Origin: Pseudomonas poae
GTDB taxonomy: Bacteria; Pseudomonadota; Gammaproteobacteria; Pseudomonadales; Pseudomonadaceae
Reading direction: 5' to 3'
DNA length: 64,000 nt
Assembly (NCBI RefSeq): GCF_001439785.1
Contig: NZ_JYLI01000014.1
Location: 96,230 to 160,229 of the forward strand
Part shown: piece by piece, positions 8,977 through 16,659 of the stretch
Layout: every line of letters begins with the position of its first letter
How positions within the stretch are numbered: the stretch's first letter is position 1
Translations under genes and position numbers: made by a program
Notes under the pieces: generated by a model
Told to the model about the DNA's origin: nothing
What the model saw: the letters and a program-made list of their open reading frames with translations, nothing else
The model's database searches: none

Positions 8977-9198
8977 CTAGACCGACGCGACGCCATCCAT
9001 TTTCTGGCGCAGGCTCAACGGACGCATGTCGGTCCAGGTTTCTTCGATGTAGGCCAGGCACTCTTTCTTGAAGCCGCTCTTGCCCACGGTGCGCCAGCCT
9101 TCCGGTACGGCTTTGTAGTCAGGCCAGATGGAATACTGTTCTTCGTGGTTGACCACTACCTGAAACAGGATGTCGTCGCGGTCAAATACTGAGGTCAT
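8977..9198 (-). CDS. mbtH: MbtH-like protein, adenylation-domain partner of pyoverdine NRPSs
   Basis: This 73-aa protein belongs to the MbtH family, small cofactors that bind NRPS adenylation domains and are needed for their solubility or activity. The diagnostic pattern is present: an N-terminal NHEEQYSIWPDYKAVPEGW with the conserved tryptophan surface, then LAYIEETWTDMRPLSLR. I use the ATG at 9198; longer in-frame versions extend into the promoter. It lies 62 bp downstream of an iron-starvation box that overlaps the pvdH stop codon, so it has its own PvdS-type promoter as well as possible read-through from pvdH. Its partner here is presumably PvdL, with other pyoverdine NRPSs encoded elsewhere. 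Confidence 0.93.
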   Translation of the reverse strand: MTSVFDRDDILFQVVVNHEEQYSIWPDYKAVPEGWRTVGKSGFKKECLAYIEETWTDMRPLSLRQKMDGVASV

Positions 9199-9259
9199 TG
9201 CTGTTCTCCATCGCTCAAAGGCTGGCTGCGCACCACGCGCAGCGCTGATATCTGTAGAA

Positions 9260-9283
9260 ACGTACCGCGCACGGGAAAAATTA
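9260..9283 (-). promoter_or_regulatory. PvdS iron-starvation box upstream of mbtH
   Basis: On the minus strand the sequence reads TAATT, 16 bp, CGT, against the PvdS consensus TAAAT-N16/17-CGT (one mismatch). Its TAA is also the stop codon of pvdH. The downstream distance to the mbtH ATG is about 60 bp. The same TAATT variant occurs upstream of pvdG. The call is by eye and relies on the known consensus. Confidence 0.65.
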
Positions 9284-10681
9284 GAGGCCGGCGACGGCTG
9301 CTGCCAGGGCACGGCCGAAGATGTCGGCTACGCGGTCGATTTCGGCGGCGGTGATCACCAGCGGCGGCAGAAAGCGCACCACGCTGCCATGGCGCCCGCC
9401 CAGCTCCAGGATCAGCCCGCGCTTGAGGCATTCGCGCTGCACCAGCGGCGCCAACTGGCGATGCACCGGCGGGTGACCCTGGCTATCGAGCGCACCGTGC
9501 GGGTCGACCAATTCCACCCCCAGCATCAGCCCGCGACCGCGAATATCGCCCAGATGCGGGTAATCACGCTGCAGGATGCGCAGGTGTTCGCCGAGGCGCT
9601 CGCCCATGGCCGTCGCGTGGGCCGGCAGGTCGTGTTCCTTGAGGTAGCGCATCACCGCCGACCCCGCCGCCATGGCCATCTGATTGCCGCGAAACGTACC
9701 GGCATGGGCACCCGGCAGCCAAGTGTCGAGCCAGTCGCGATACACCACCACCGCCAGCGGCAGGCTGCCGCCGATGGCCTTGGACAGCACCACCACGTCG
9801 GGGATGATGCCTGCGTGCTCAAAGGCGAACATCTTGCCGGTGCGGCCAAAACCGCTCTGGATTTCATCGACAATCAACGCGACACCCGCCTGCTGAGTGA
9901 TGCGGCGCAGGCCACGCAGCCAGTCGAGATCGGCCGGAATCACGCCGCCTTCGCCCTGCACCACTTCGACAATCACTGCCGCCGGTAACAGCACCCCGGC
10001 TTCGGGATCGCTGAGCAGGTTTTCCAGGTAATGCAGGTTGACCTGCACCCCCTGCGCGCCGCCCAGTCCGAACGGGCAACGATAGTCATAGGGATAAGGC
10101 AGAAATTGCACGCCATTGCCGAGCAATGCACCCAAGGGTTTTTTCGGCCCCAGGCTGCCCATCAGGCTCAGCGCGCCCTGGCTCATGCCGTGGTAACCGC
10201 CCTGGAATGACAGCACCGTGCTGCGCCCGGTGGCGGTGCGCACCAACTTCAACGCCGCTTCCACCGCATCGGTGCCGGTGGGGCCGCAAAACTGGATTTT
10301 CGCTTCCCGCGCCAGCTCGGGCGGCAACAGGCCGAACAGGTCCTGCACGAACTGATCCTTGACCGGCGTGGTGAGGTCCAGGGTGTGCAATGGCAACTCA
10401 TCGGCCAGCACCTGCTGGATCGCCTCGATCACCACCGGGTGGTTATGCCCCAACGCCAGCGTACCGGCGCCAGCCAGGCAATCGATGAAGCTGCGGCCCT
10501 CGACGTCTTCCACATAGATGCCCTTGGCCCGCTTGAGCGCCAGGGGGATGCGCCGGGGGTAGCTGCGGGCGTTGGATTCCTGCTGGCGCTGGCGGGCCAG
10601 CAGTGGCGTTTCGTCGAACTGGTAGAGCGTTTCGGCGGTGTGCGCCGGGGTGGTTTCGATACGGCTGGTAGCGACTGACAT
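9281..10681 (-). CDS. pvdH: L-2,4-diaminobutyrate:2-oxoglutarate aminotransferase PvdH
   Basis: The 466-aa fold-type I PLP enzyme makes L-2,4-diaminobutyrate from aspartate semialdehyde with glutamate as amino donor. Dab is then used by PvdL for the pyoverdine chromophore. The class-III aminotransferase motifs are present: GPTGTDAVEAALKL (PLP phosphate cup), SFQGGYHGMSQG, DEIQSGFGRTGK, and the Schiff-base lysine in VVLSKAIGGSLPL, about residue 305. The length matches PvdH/DABA aminotransferases. The start is ATG at 10681 (MSVATSRIETT). It is preceded by a perfect PvdS box (10726-10749) and followed by mbtH. A related GABA-type aminotransferase is the alternative, but the pyoverdine context decides. 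Confidence 0.93.
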   Translation of the reverse strand: MSVATSRIETTPAHTAETLYQFDETPLLARQRQQESNARSYPRRIPLALKRAKGIYVEDVEGRSFIDCLAGAGTLALGHNHPVVIEAIQQVLADELPLHTLDLTTPVKDQFVQDLFGLLPPELAREAKIQFCGPTGTDAVEAALKLVRTATGRSTVLSFQGGYHGMSQGALSLMGSLGPKKPLGALLGNGVQFLPYPYDYRCPFGLGGAQGVQVNLHYLENLLSDPEAGVLLPAAVIVEVVQGEGGVIPADLDWLRGLRRITQQAGVALIVDEIQSGFGRTGKMFAFEHAGIIPDVVVLSKAIGGSLPLAVVVYRDWLDTWLPGAHAGTFRGNQMAMAAGSAVMRYLKEHDLPAHATAMGERLGEHLRILQRDYPHLGDIRGRGLMLGVELVDPHGALDSQGHPPVHRQLAPLVQRECLKRGLILELGGRHGSVVRFLPPLVITAAEIDRVADIFGRALAAAVAGL

Positions 10682-10725
10682 CTTTCGAATCCCTCAATAC
10701 GCTGTTTGGTTGCTTGCATCTGGAG

Positions 10726-10749
10726 ACGCTTGAGGGTGGGGGGGATTTA
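10726..10749 (-). promoter_or_regulatory. PvdS iron-starvation box upstream of pvdH
   Basis: The minus strand reads TAAAT, exactly 16 bp (a C-rich spacer), then CGT, a perfect match to the PvdS-recognised promoter. The CGT element ends 45 bp before the pvdH ATG. This places pvdH directly in the PvdS regulon. Confidence 0.85.
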
Positions 10750-10880
10750 GGGAAGGTGGTCGGTTAGTTGGGTGCTTGTCCGTTATTCAGGTAACGGCGG
10801 CTGGCGGTTTTGCCCTTACAACGGGTCACGTTGGAAAAGAGCCGGAATGCCAGCCCAGCCCACAGTAACCAAAGGCTCTT

Positions 10881-10968
10881 GCCCACCACTCGGCACCTCG
10901 CTCAGGCTCGGTGTGCGCGCATCAGACAAATGGAGATCAAAATGTGGGAGGGGGCTTGCTCCCACATG
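10881..10968. repeat. composite intergenic repeat: conserved 41-bp module plus single REP
   Basis: The first 41 bp (starting GCCCACCACTCGGCACC at 10881) match, with one difference, the reverse complement of 42111-42151. About 25 bp further on is a single REP (TGTGGGAGGGGGCTTGCTCC.., 10944-10968). The 331-bp space between pvdH and the amidase gene (10682-11012) therefore holds a PvdS promoter and mobile-type repeat DNA, with no convincing gene. Confidence 0.75.
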
Positions 10969-11012
10969 TTGTACAGCGTTGGGCAGATAATCCGGGGCTG
11001 CGCCAGGGCCAA

Positions 11013-11780
11013 TCAAAGGCCCCGATATTTCTCATTCAGGGCATACAAAATCGCACACGTCTCGGCATCTAAAACCCCACCATAATCGCGCCTTCGAAAA
11101 TGCATCTGAAACGCTCGCGTGCGAAGCTCAAACGTCCGCCGATTCGACGCCGCCTTATACCCATACCGCTGAAACGCCCGCTCCACCTCGACCTCCGGCG
11201 GCAACCCCAGGCTAAAGCGTCGCTGATACATCATCCGGGTCGTCTCATCAAACCAGGCCCCCACCCCCGCCTCGAACAGACACCGCCACGGCAGTTGCGG
11301 CCCCGGGTCACTCTTGCGCCAGTACGCCACATCCGAATGCCCGAGAATGTCGGTCGGCCCCACGTGCGGGTACCGCCCAAGCACATCGCGCAGCAACGCA
11401 ATCAATACATCGACCTGCTGCGGGGCATAGGCAGGAAATGTGAACACGCCCTTGTCATCACGCGCCTGGTTGACGATCTCCACGCCAATCGAACGACTGT
11501 TGAGGTTGTCCCGCCCACCCCACTGACTCACCCCGGCATGCCACGCACGCTGGTCTTCCTTCACCAGACGAAACACGCGCAGCTCGTCATACCCGGCAGC
11601 GCGATAGCCAGGTTCATGCGGGTCGGGCAACAGGTAGTGTGCACTCACCCCATCCCGGGTAAGGGTGCGCAACGAGGATGCAAACGGCGCGGCGGTGTAG
11701 TGCAGGATCACCTGCTGTACTTGCTCGCCGTTGCGCTGGTTGAAACCCATAGCGGGAAAACTGCTGTCAATAACCAACAT
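11013..11780 (-). CDS. ampDh3: N-acetylmuramoyl-L-alanine amidase, AmpDh3-like
   Basis: This 255-aa amidase_2-family zinc enzyme cleaves the bond between MurNAc and the peptide stem of peptidoglycan. Zinc-ligand motifs are ILHYTA (about residue 27) and GHSDVAYWRKSDPGP (about 150, with the second His and the Asp). A short C-terminal peptidoglycan-binding-like helical domain ends in AILYALNEKYRGL. Length and sequence closely recall P. aeruginosa AmpDh3 (255 aa, PA0807), including the RAFQMHFR..Y.G.LD.ET stretch. I prefer the ATG at 11780, with AGGA 8 bp upstream, over an earlier TTG. There is no signal peptide, as in AmpDh3, which is reported as an H2-type VI secretion substrate. No immunity or T6SS gene is adjacent here, so an effector role is only an inference. 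Confidence 0.85.
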   Translation of the reverse strand: MLVIDSSFPAMGFNQRNGEQVQQVILHYTAAPFASSLRTLTRDGVSAHYLLPDPHEPGYRAAGYDELRVFRLVKEDQRAWHAGVSQWGGRDNLNSRSIGVEIVNQARDDKGVFTFPAYAPQQVDVLIALLRDVLGRYPHVGPTDILGHSDVAYWRKSDPGPQLPWRCLFEAGVGAWFDETTRMMYQRRFSLGLPPEVEVERAFQRYGYKAASNRRTFELRTRAFQMHFRRRDYGGVLDAETCAILYALNEKYRGL

Positions 11781-11830
11781 AAGAACCGTCCTTTTCAATA
11801 CAGGCCGAATCGTTCAGCCCGTTCAAGCAC

Positions 11831-11878
11831 AAAAAAATTACCGCCATCCTGAAGACTTGCACCTCAGGATGGCGGTAA
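11831..11878 (-). terminator. intrinsic terminator of the dsbRS-type operon
   Basis: A perfect 15-bp stem (11838-11852 with 11864-11878, 11-nt loop) is followed, in the minus-strand direction, by seven T residues (A-run at 11831-11837). It sits 22 bp beyond the stop codon of the sensor kinase, as expected for rho-independent termination of that operon. Confidence 0.9.
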
Positions 11879-11899
11879 CTATCTGGCACCTGAAAAGAA

Positions 11900-13222
11900 T
11901 CAGCGCCGTAGCGGCATGCCCAGTTCGACGCGCAAACCATCCGGCTGGCTGTCGAATGTCAATGAGCAGGAACAACGCTGCACGATGGCCTGCACGATTG
12001 CCAAGCCCAGGCCACAGCCTTCGCTGTTGCCATTGCGCCAGAAGCGCTGGGTCAGGTATTGCAGGTCTTCGCTGGAGATCTGCTTGCCATGGTCGCGCAC
12101 GCGGAAGATCACGCGGTCGGCGGCGGTCAGCACGCTGAGTTCCACACGGGTATCAGCCGGGGTATGGCGCAGGGCATTGTCGAGCAGGTTGCGCAGCGCG
12201 GCGACCGCCAGGCCCACCGGCATTTCCACCGGTGCGGCCGAGAGGTTGTCCGGCAGGATCAGGTCGATGCGACTGTTGTCACCGGCATTCGCATCCTGGA
12301 TCGCCAGCCTGGCGACGTCTTCGGCACTGGACTGCACGCCATCGTCAAACGACAGGCTGCCCTCCACCCGCGCCAGCAGCAGCAATTGCTCGAGGGTGCG
12401 GTGCAGGCGGTCGGCACCCGCCTCGGCATGGGCCAGCGACTGGTCGCGGGCCGCGCCGTCAGTCATGCGGGCCACCTGCAGATGGGTCTTGATCGCCGTC
12501 AGCGGGCTGCGCAGCTCGTGGGCGGCGTCGCCGGTGAGCCGGCGCTCGCGCTCGATGGTCTTGGCAATGCGCTGCAACAGTTGGTTCTGTGTGTCGAGCA
12601 GCGGTTTGAGTTCGCTGGGCAGCGGATGAATCTGCAGCGGTTCGAGGGAGTCGGCACTGCGTCGTTTCAAGGCATCGCGCATGCGATTGAGCGGCAGCAG
12701 GCTCTGACCGATGCCCAGCCACAACAGGCACAGGCACCCCAGCATCGCCACCCCTACCGGCACCGAGGCGGCCAGCAAAATCGAGGTATTCAAGGCTTCG
12801 CGTTCGGCATGGCGATCGGCGGTGGTGATCAACAGGTCGCCGCGGCTGAGGGTAAAGCTGCGCCAGGCCACGCCGTCTATCACCTGGTCACGAAAGCCGC
12901 TCTGGTGCGACTCCAGGCCTTCGTCGGGGGTGGTGTGGCTGCGCGCGAGGACTTCCCCGCGCAAGGAGCTGACCTGACAGGCCATGCCACCGGGCACGTG
13001 CAGGTGTTCGTCGCTGAAACGCGCACCGCCGGTGGCGCTGGCCAGCCCGGGCATCTGTTCGATCAGCCCCGCCACCATGCGCGCCGACGCGACCAGGCGC
13101 TGGTCGAGGGAAAACATCATCTGGTTGCGCAGGTCGTTGAGCATCCAGGTCGCCGCCAGCGCCCAGATCAGCACGAAAGCGGCCCCCAGCTTGAACGTCA
13201 GGCGCAGGCGCAGGCTTTTCAC
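11900..13222 (-). CDS. dsbS: sensor histidine kinase of the DsbS type
   Basis: This 440-aa membrane sensor kinase has TM1 at about residues 10-28, a periplasmic sensor region of about 125 residues, TM2 near 155-175 (LLAASVPVGVAMLGCLCLLWL), then HisKA and HATPase domains. The phospho-acceptor is in TGDAAHELRSPLTAIK (about 235). The N box is RNLLDNALRH and the G box is EGCGLGLAIV. The sensor region has a single cysteine, C82 (MACQVSS). I recall that in P. aeruginosa DsbS copper sensing was assigned to Cys82, which would match. Start codon is GTG at 13222, overlapping the regulator's TGA (GTGA). The pair faces the redox operon, the context of PA2479-PA2480. Confidence 0.85.
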   Translation of the reverse strand: MKSLRLRLTFKLGAAFVLIWALAATWMLNDLRNQMMFSLDQRLVASARMVAGLIEQMPGLASATGGARFSDEHLHVPGGMACQVSSLRGEVLARSHTTPDEGLESHQSGFRDQVIDGVAWRSFTLSRGDLLITTADRHAEREALNTSILLAASVPVGVAMLGCLCLLWLGIGQSLLPLNRMRDALKRRSADSLEPLQIHPLPSELKPLLDTQNQLLQRIAKTIERERRLTGDAAHELRSPLTAIKTHLQVARMTDGAARDQSLAHAEAGADRLHRTLEQLLLLARVEGSLSFDDGVQSSAEDVARLAIQDANAGDNSRIDLILPDNLSAAPVEMPVGLAVAALRNLLDNALRHTPADTRVELSVLTAADRVIFRVRDHGKQISSEDLQYLTQRFWRNGNSEGCGLGLAIVQAIVQRCSCSLTFDSQPDGLRVELGMPLRR

Positions 13223-13914
13223 GAAGCCTTCTCTCCCTCATCAGGGCGACCCTCATCGGCAGCGCCGAGGCGATAACCGAGGCCGCGTACGGTCTCGACG
13301 ATGCCATTGCCCAATTTGCGCCGCAGGTGGTGGATATGCACATTGAGCGCGTTGCTTTCCAGTTCGTCGCTGAAGCCGTAGACGCTGTCCTTGAGTTGTT
13401 CGCTGGAGAGTACTCGGCCCTTGTTGTGCAGCAGAGCCTGCAACAACGCCTGCTCACGACGCGACAGATCCACCGGCTGGCCACCGAGGAAGGTCTCACG
13501 GCTGCTGGGATCGTAGGCCAGACGGCCGTGCTCGATCAGGTTGACGCTGCGTCCCGCCACCCGGCGCAGCAGGGTTTGCAGGCGGGCGGCGAGTTCGCGC
13601 AGGTCGAAGGGTTTGAGCAGGTAGTCGTCGGCACCGGCTTGCAGGCCGTCGACACGGTTGGTTACCGAATCCCGCGCGGTGAGGATCAGCACCGGGATTT
13701 CCAGGCCCTGGCTGCGCTGTTGCTGCAGCAGCTTGAGGCCGTCTTCGTCGGGCAGGCCGAGGTCGAGCACCATGATGTCGAACGCCGCCGCCTTGAGCAT
13801 CGCCCGTGCCGCGCCGGCGCTCGCCACGCGCTCCACGGTGAAGCCCTGGGCGGTGAGGCCGGCCACGATGCCGCTGGCGATCAGTTCATCGTCTTCACAG
13901 ACCAGTACGTGCAT
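13219..13914 (-). CDS. dsbR: OmpR-family response regulator of the DsbR type
   Basis: The 231-aa regulator has an N-terminal receiver domain: acidic pocket EDDE near residue 8, phospho-accepting Asp in DIMVLDLGLPDEDG about residue 51, and Lys in LLKPFDL about 101. A C-terminal winged-helix OmpR/PhoB DNA-binding domain follows (residues 130-220, ending VRGLGYRLG). It is co-transcribed with the kinase through a 4-bp overlap and is divergent from the dsbD-like operon across 178 bp. That region contains a tandem 10-bp direct repeat suited to an OmpR-type dimer. I infer that it controls the redox operon, possibly in response to copper, as reported for P. aeruginosa DsbRS. Confidence 0.87.
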   Translation of the reverse strand: MHVLVCEDDELIASGIVAGLTAQGFTVERVASAGAARAMLKAAAFDIMVLDLGLPDEDGLKLLQQQRSQGLEIPVLILTARDSVTNRVDGLQAGADDYLLKPFDLRELAARLQTLLRRVAGRSVNLIEHGRLAYDPSSRETFLGGQPVDLSRREQALLQALLHNKGRVLSSEQLKDSVYGFSDELESNALNVHIHHLRRKLGNGIVETVRGLGYRLGAADEGRPDEGEKAS

Positions 13915-14023
13915 GCTGAACCCTTCATGAAAGATGGCGTGATTAGAGAATGCAGGGATTAAGCGCGCATTATGCCGCCAATGTTCGCAACACCCGCTGA
14001 TCCGTACACTCTAGAATAGCGCC

Positions 14024-14044
14024 CGGTTAATCATCGGTTAATCA
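14024..14044 (+). promoter_or_regulatory. tandem direct repeat, candidate DsbR operator
   Basis: CGGTTAATCA occurs twice in direct orientation (14024-14033 and 14035-14044), an 11-bp period equal to about one helical turn. OmpR-family regulators bind such head-to-tail half-sites. It lies 49 bp upstream of the dsbD-like start codon, in the divergent control region. Function is inferred from spacing and position only. Confidence 0.55.
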
Positions 14045-14092
14045 ACGCCACACATTGTGTGCCTCAACTTGTACTGGATTAAGGTTTGAAGC

Positions 14093-15814
14093 ATGCGGCA
14101 TCTGTTTACCTTTCTATTGGTAATGCTCGCGGGATTCGCCCAGGCCGCGCCTGGCAACCCTTTCGACACCAAACCCGATTTTCTTCCGGTGGGCAAAGCG
14201 TTCACCTTTACCTCCGAACGTCTTGAAAGTGGCGAGATGCAGCTGTATTGGCAGATTGCCGACGGTTATTACCTGTACCAGCAACGCATGAAGTTCGAGG
14301 GCCTGGCCGAAAAGCCAACGCTGCCCAAGGGCGAGGCCCATAGCGACGAGTTCTTCGGCGAGCAGGAGGTGTATCGCCAGGGCCTGGAAGTGAAGATCCC
14401 CGCCGGTGCCACCGGCCAGCTCAAGCTGGGCTGGCAGGGCTGCGCCGATGCGGGCCTGTGCTACCCGCCGCAATCGATCACCGTCGACCTGGGTGGCAGC
14501 CCGGCCGCCGCCACCGCCCAGGCACAGGACCAGAACCTGGCCAGCGGCCTGCAACAGCGCAGCCTGGGCTGGAGTTTGCTGGTGTTCTTCGGCCTGGGTT
14601 TGCTGCTGGCATTTGCCCCGTGTTCATTGCCGATGCTACCGATTCTCGCCGGTCTGGTGGTGGGCAGTGGCGCCAGCCCGCGTCGCGGCCTGGCCCTGGC
14701 CGGCAGCTACGTAGTGTGCATGGCGCTGGTGTATGCCGCGCTGGGCGTGCTGGCCGCCCTGGCCGGCGCCAACCTCGCCGCGCTGCTGCAAACCCCGTGG
14801 ATTCTCGGTAGCTTCGCCGCTCTGTTTGTGGTCCTCGCCCTGCCGATGTTCGGCTTCTTCGAACTGCAACTGCCGACCTTCCTGCGCGACCGCCTGGACA
14901 ACGTCAGCCGCCAGCAAAGCGGCGGCAGCCTGCTGGGCGCAGGCATCCTCGGCGCCTTGTCCGGCCTGCTGGTGGGCCCCTGCATGACCGCACCGCTGGC
15001 CGGCGCGCTGCTGTATATCGCCCAGAGCGGCAATGCGCTGCACGGTGGTCTGATCCTGTTCGCCATGGGCATCGGCATCGGCGTACCACTGTTGCTGCTG
15101 GTGACCGTGGGCAACCGCTTCCTGCCCAAGCCGGGCACCTGGATGAATGTGCTCAAGGGCGTTTTCGGTTTCCTGTTCCTCGGCACGGCCGTGCTGATGA
15201 TTCGTCCGGTGGTTGGCGACAGCCTGTGGCTAGGCCTGTGGGGCGCACTGGCGTTGGTCATGGCGTACTGCGGCTGGGGCCTGGCCCGTGAATACGGCCT
15301 GGCCGCCAAGGTATTTGGCGCCGGTTCACTGGTGCTGGGCCTGTGGGGCGCGGTGCTGGTGGTGGGCGCAGCCGGTGGCAGCGATGAGCTGTGGCAGCCG
15401 TTGAAGGTCTACAGCGGCTCGCGTATCGCCACCGCTGACGCACATGACGCCTTCACCACGATCAACGACCCTGCGGCCCTGCAAGATCAGCTCGACAGCG
15501 CCAAGGCTCAGGGTCAGTGGGTGCTAGTGGACTACTACGCCGATTGGTGCGTGTCGTGCAAGATCATGGAAAAACAGGTATTCGGTAACCCGCAGGTGAT
15601 GCAAGCCCTCAAGGACGTGCGCCTGCTGCGCCTGGACGTCACCGCCGACAACGTCGCCAGCCGCGAACTGCTCGGGCGCTACAAAGTGCCGGGGCCACCC
15701 AGCTTCGTCTGGATCGGCCCAGACGGTGAGGAGCGCCGCGCCCAACGCATCACCGGCGAGGTGGATGCAGACACCTTCCTGCAACGCTGGACTCAGACCC
15801 GGGACGCCCGCTGA
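14093..15814 (+). CDS. dsbD: thiol:disulfide interchange protein, DsbD-like
   Basis: This 573-aa DsbD-type transporter carries reducing power from cytoplasmic thioredoxin to the periplasm. A signal peptide (MRHLFTFLLVMLAGFAQA) leads into the N-terminal alpha domain, whose cysteine pair is in WQGCADAGLCYPP (about residues 125-131). Eight membrane segments follow, with the core cysteines in FAPCSLPMLP and LVGPCMTAPL. A C-terminal thioredoxin-like gamma domain carries YADWCVSCK at about residue 485. All three redox modules are complete. It is the first gene of a three-gene operon; its TGA overlaps the next ATG. The context matches PA2478, the second DsbD of P. aeruginosa, not the housekeeping one. 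Confidence 0.92.
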   Translation: MRHLFTFLLVMLAGFAQAAPGNPFDTKPDFLPVGKAFTFTSERLESGEMQLYWQIADGYYLYQQRMKFEGLAEKPTLPKGEAHSDEFFGEQEVYRQGLEVKIPAGATGQLKLGWQGCADAGLCYPPQSITVDLGGSPAAATAQAQDQNLASGLQQRSLGWSLLVFFGLGLLLAFAPCSLPMLPILAGLVVGSGASPRRGLALAGSYVVCMALVYAALGVLAALAGANLAALLQTPWILGSFAALFVVLALPMFGFFELQLPTFLRDRLDNVSRQQSGGSLLGAGILGALSGLLVGPCMTAPLAGALLYIAQSGNALHGGLILFAMGIGIGVPLLLLVTVGNRFLPKPGTWMNVLKGVFGFLFLGTAVLMIRPVVGDSLWLGLWGALALVMAYCGWGLAREYGLAAKVFGAGSLVLGLWGAVLVVGAAGGSDELWQPLKVYSGSRIATADAHDAFTTINDPAALQDQLDSAKAQGQWVLVDYYADWCVSCKIMEKQVFGNPQVMQALKDVRLLRLDVTADNVASRELLGRYKVPGPPSFVWIGPDGEERRAQRITGEVDADTFLQRWTQTRDAR

Positions 15815-16659
15815 TGCTGACCCTGACCATTGGCACGTTTGCCATCGCGCTGAATCACATTCTGCTGATCAGCGCGCTGATTCTCGCCACGCTGGTGGGC
15901 TGGCGCGTGGCCAAGCGTGGCGGTGAGAACCCCGAGTCTGTGCTGTTCAGCCTGTTCCTGCTGGGCATGTTCGTGGCGCGGGTGAGCTTCGTGCTGATGT
16001 ACTGGAGTGACTATCGCAACGACTGGCTGCAGGTGATTGACCTGCGCGACGGCGGCTTTCTCGCCTGGCCCGGCATTATCGCGCTGGTGCTCGCCGCTCT
16101 GGCGTACGGCTGGCGCCGCCCGCCCCTGCGCAAGCCGCTGAGCGCGGGCGTCATCACCGGTCTGCTGTTCTGGGGCATCACCAGCCTGTCGCTGAACCTC
16201 TACGACAAGGGCTCGCAACTGCCGTCAATCACCCTGCGCACTGCCGATGGCCAGGAGGTGCAACTTGCCGATTACAAGGGCGGCCCCCTGGTGATCAACC
16301 TGTGGGCCACCTGGTGCCCGCCGTGCCGCCGCGAAATGCCGGTGCTGGAACGCGCGCAACACCAACGACCCGACGTGACATTCCTGTTCGTCAACCAGGC
16401 CGAAAGCATGCAGAGCGTCAGCACCTACCTCGCCACTCAGGGCCTGACCCTCGACAACGTGCTGTTCGACGCTGGCGGCAGCCTCGGGCAGGCCGTGGGC
16501 TCCATGGCCTTGCCGACCACCTTGTTCTACCAGGCCGACGGACGCCTGATCAACAGCCACCTCGGCGAACTGTCCCAGGCCAGCCTGGCCCGCGCCCTGG
16601 AACCCTTCGACACCGCCCCACAAAGGAAACCCACATGCCAAGCCTCCGCCACCTGCTGA
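15814..16659 (+). CDS. membrane-anchored TlpA/DsbE-like thioredoxin with Lgt-like N-terminus
   Basis: The 281-aa protein joins about four N-terminal membrane segments (residues 1-130), of the kind seen in Lgt-like/DoxX-like membrane domains, to a periplasmic TlpA/ResA-type thioredoxin domain. The active site is NLWATWCPPCRREMP at about residue 170, and a cis-proline region is visible in SMALPTTLFYQADG. Such proteins reduce periplasmic disulfides with electrons taken from DsbD. The ATG overlaps the dsbD stop (TGATG), and its 3' end overlaps dsbG by 25 bp, so the three genes form one translational unit. The last residues (PTCQASATC) are low-complexity and probably a by-product of that overlap. 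Confidence 0.85.
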   Translation: MLTLTIGTFAIALNHILLISALILATLVGWRVAKRGGENPESVLFSLFLLGMFVARVSFVLMYWSDYRNDWLQVIDLRDGGFLAWPGIIALVLAALAYGWRRPPLRKPLSAGVITGLLFWGITSLSLNLYDKGSQLPSITLRTADGQEVQLADYKGGPLVINLWATWCPPCRREMPVLERAQHQRPDVTFLFVNQAESMQSVSTYLATQGLTLDNVLFDAGGSLGQAVGSMALPTTLFYQADGRLINSHLGELSQASLARALEPFDTAPQRKPTCQASATC

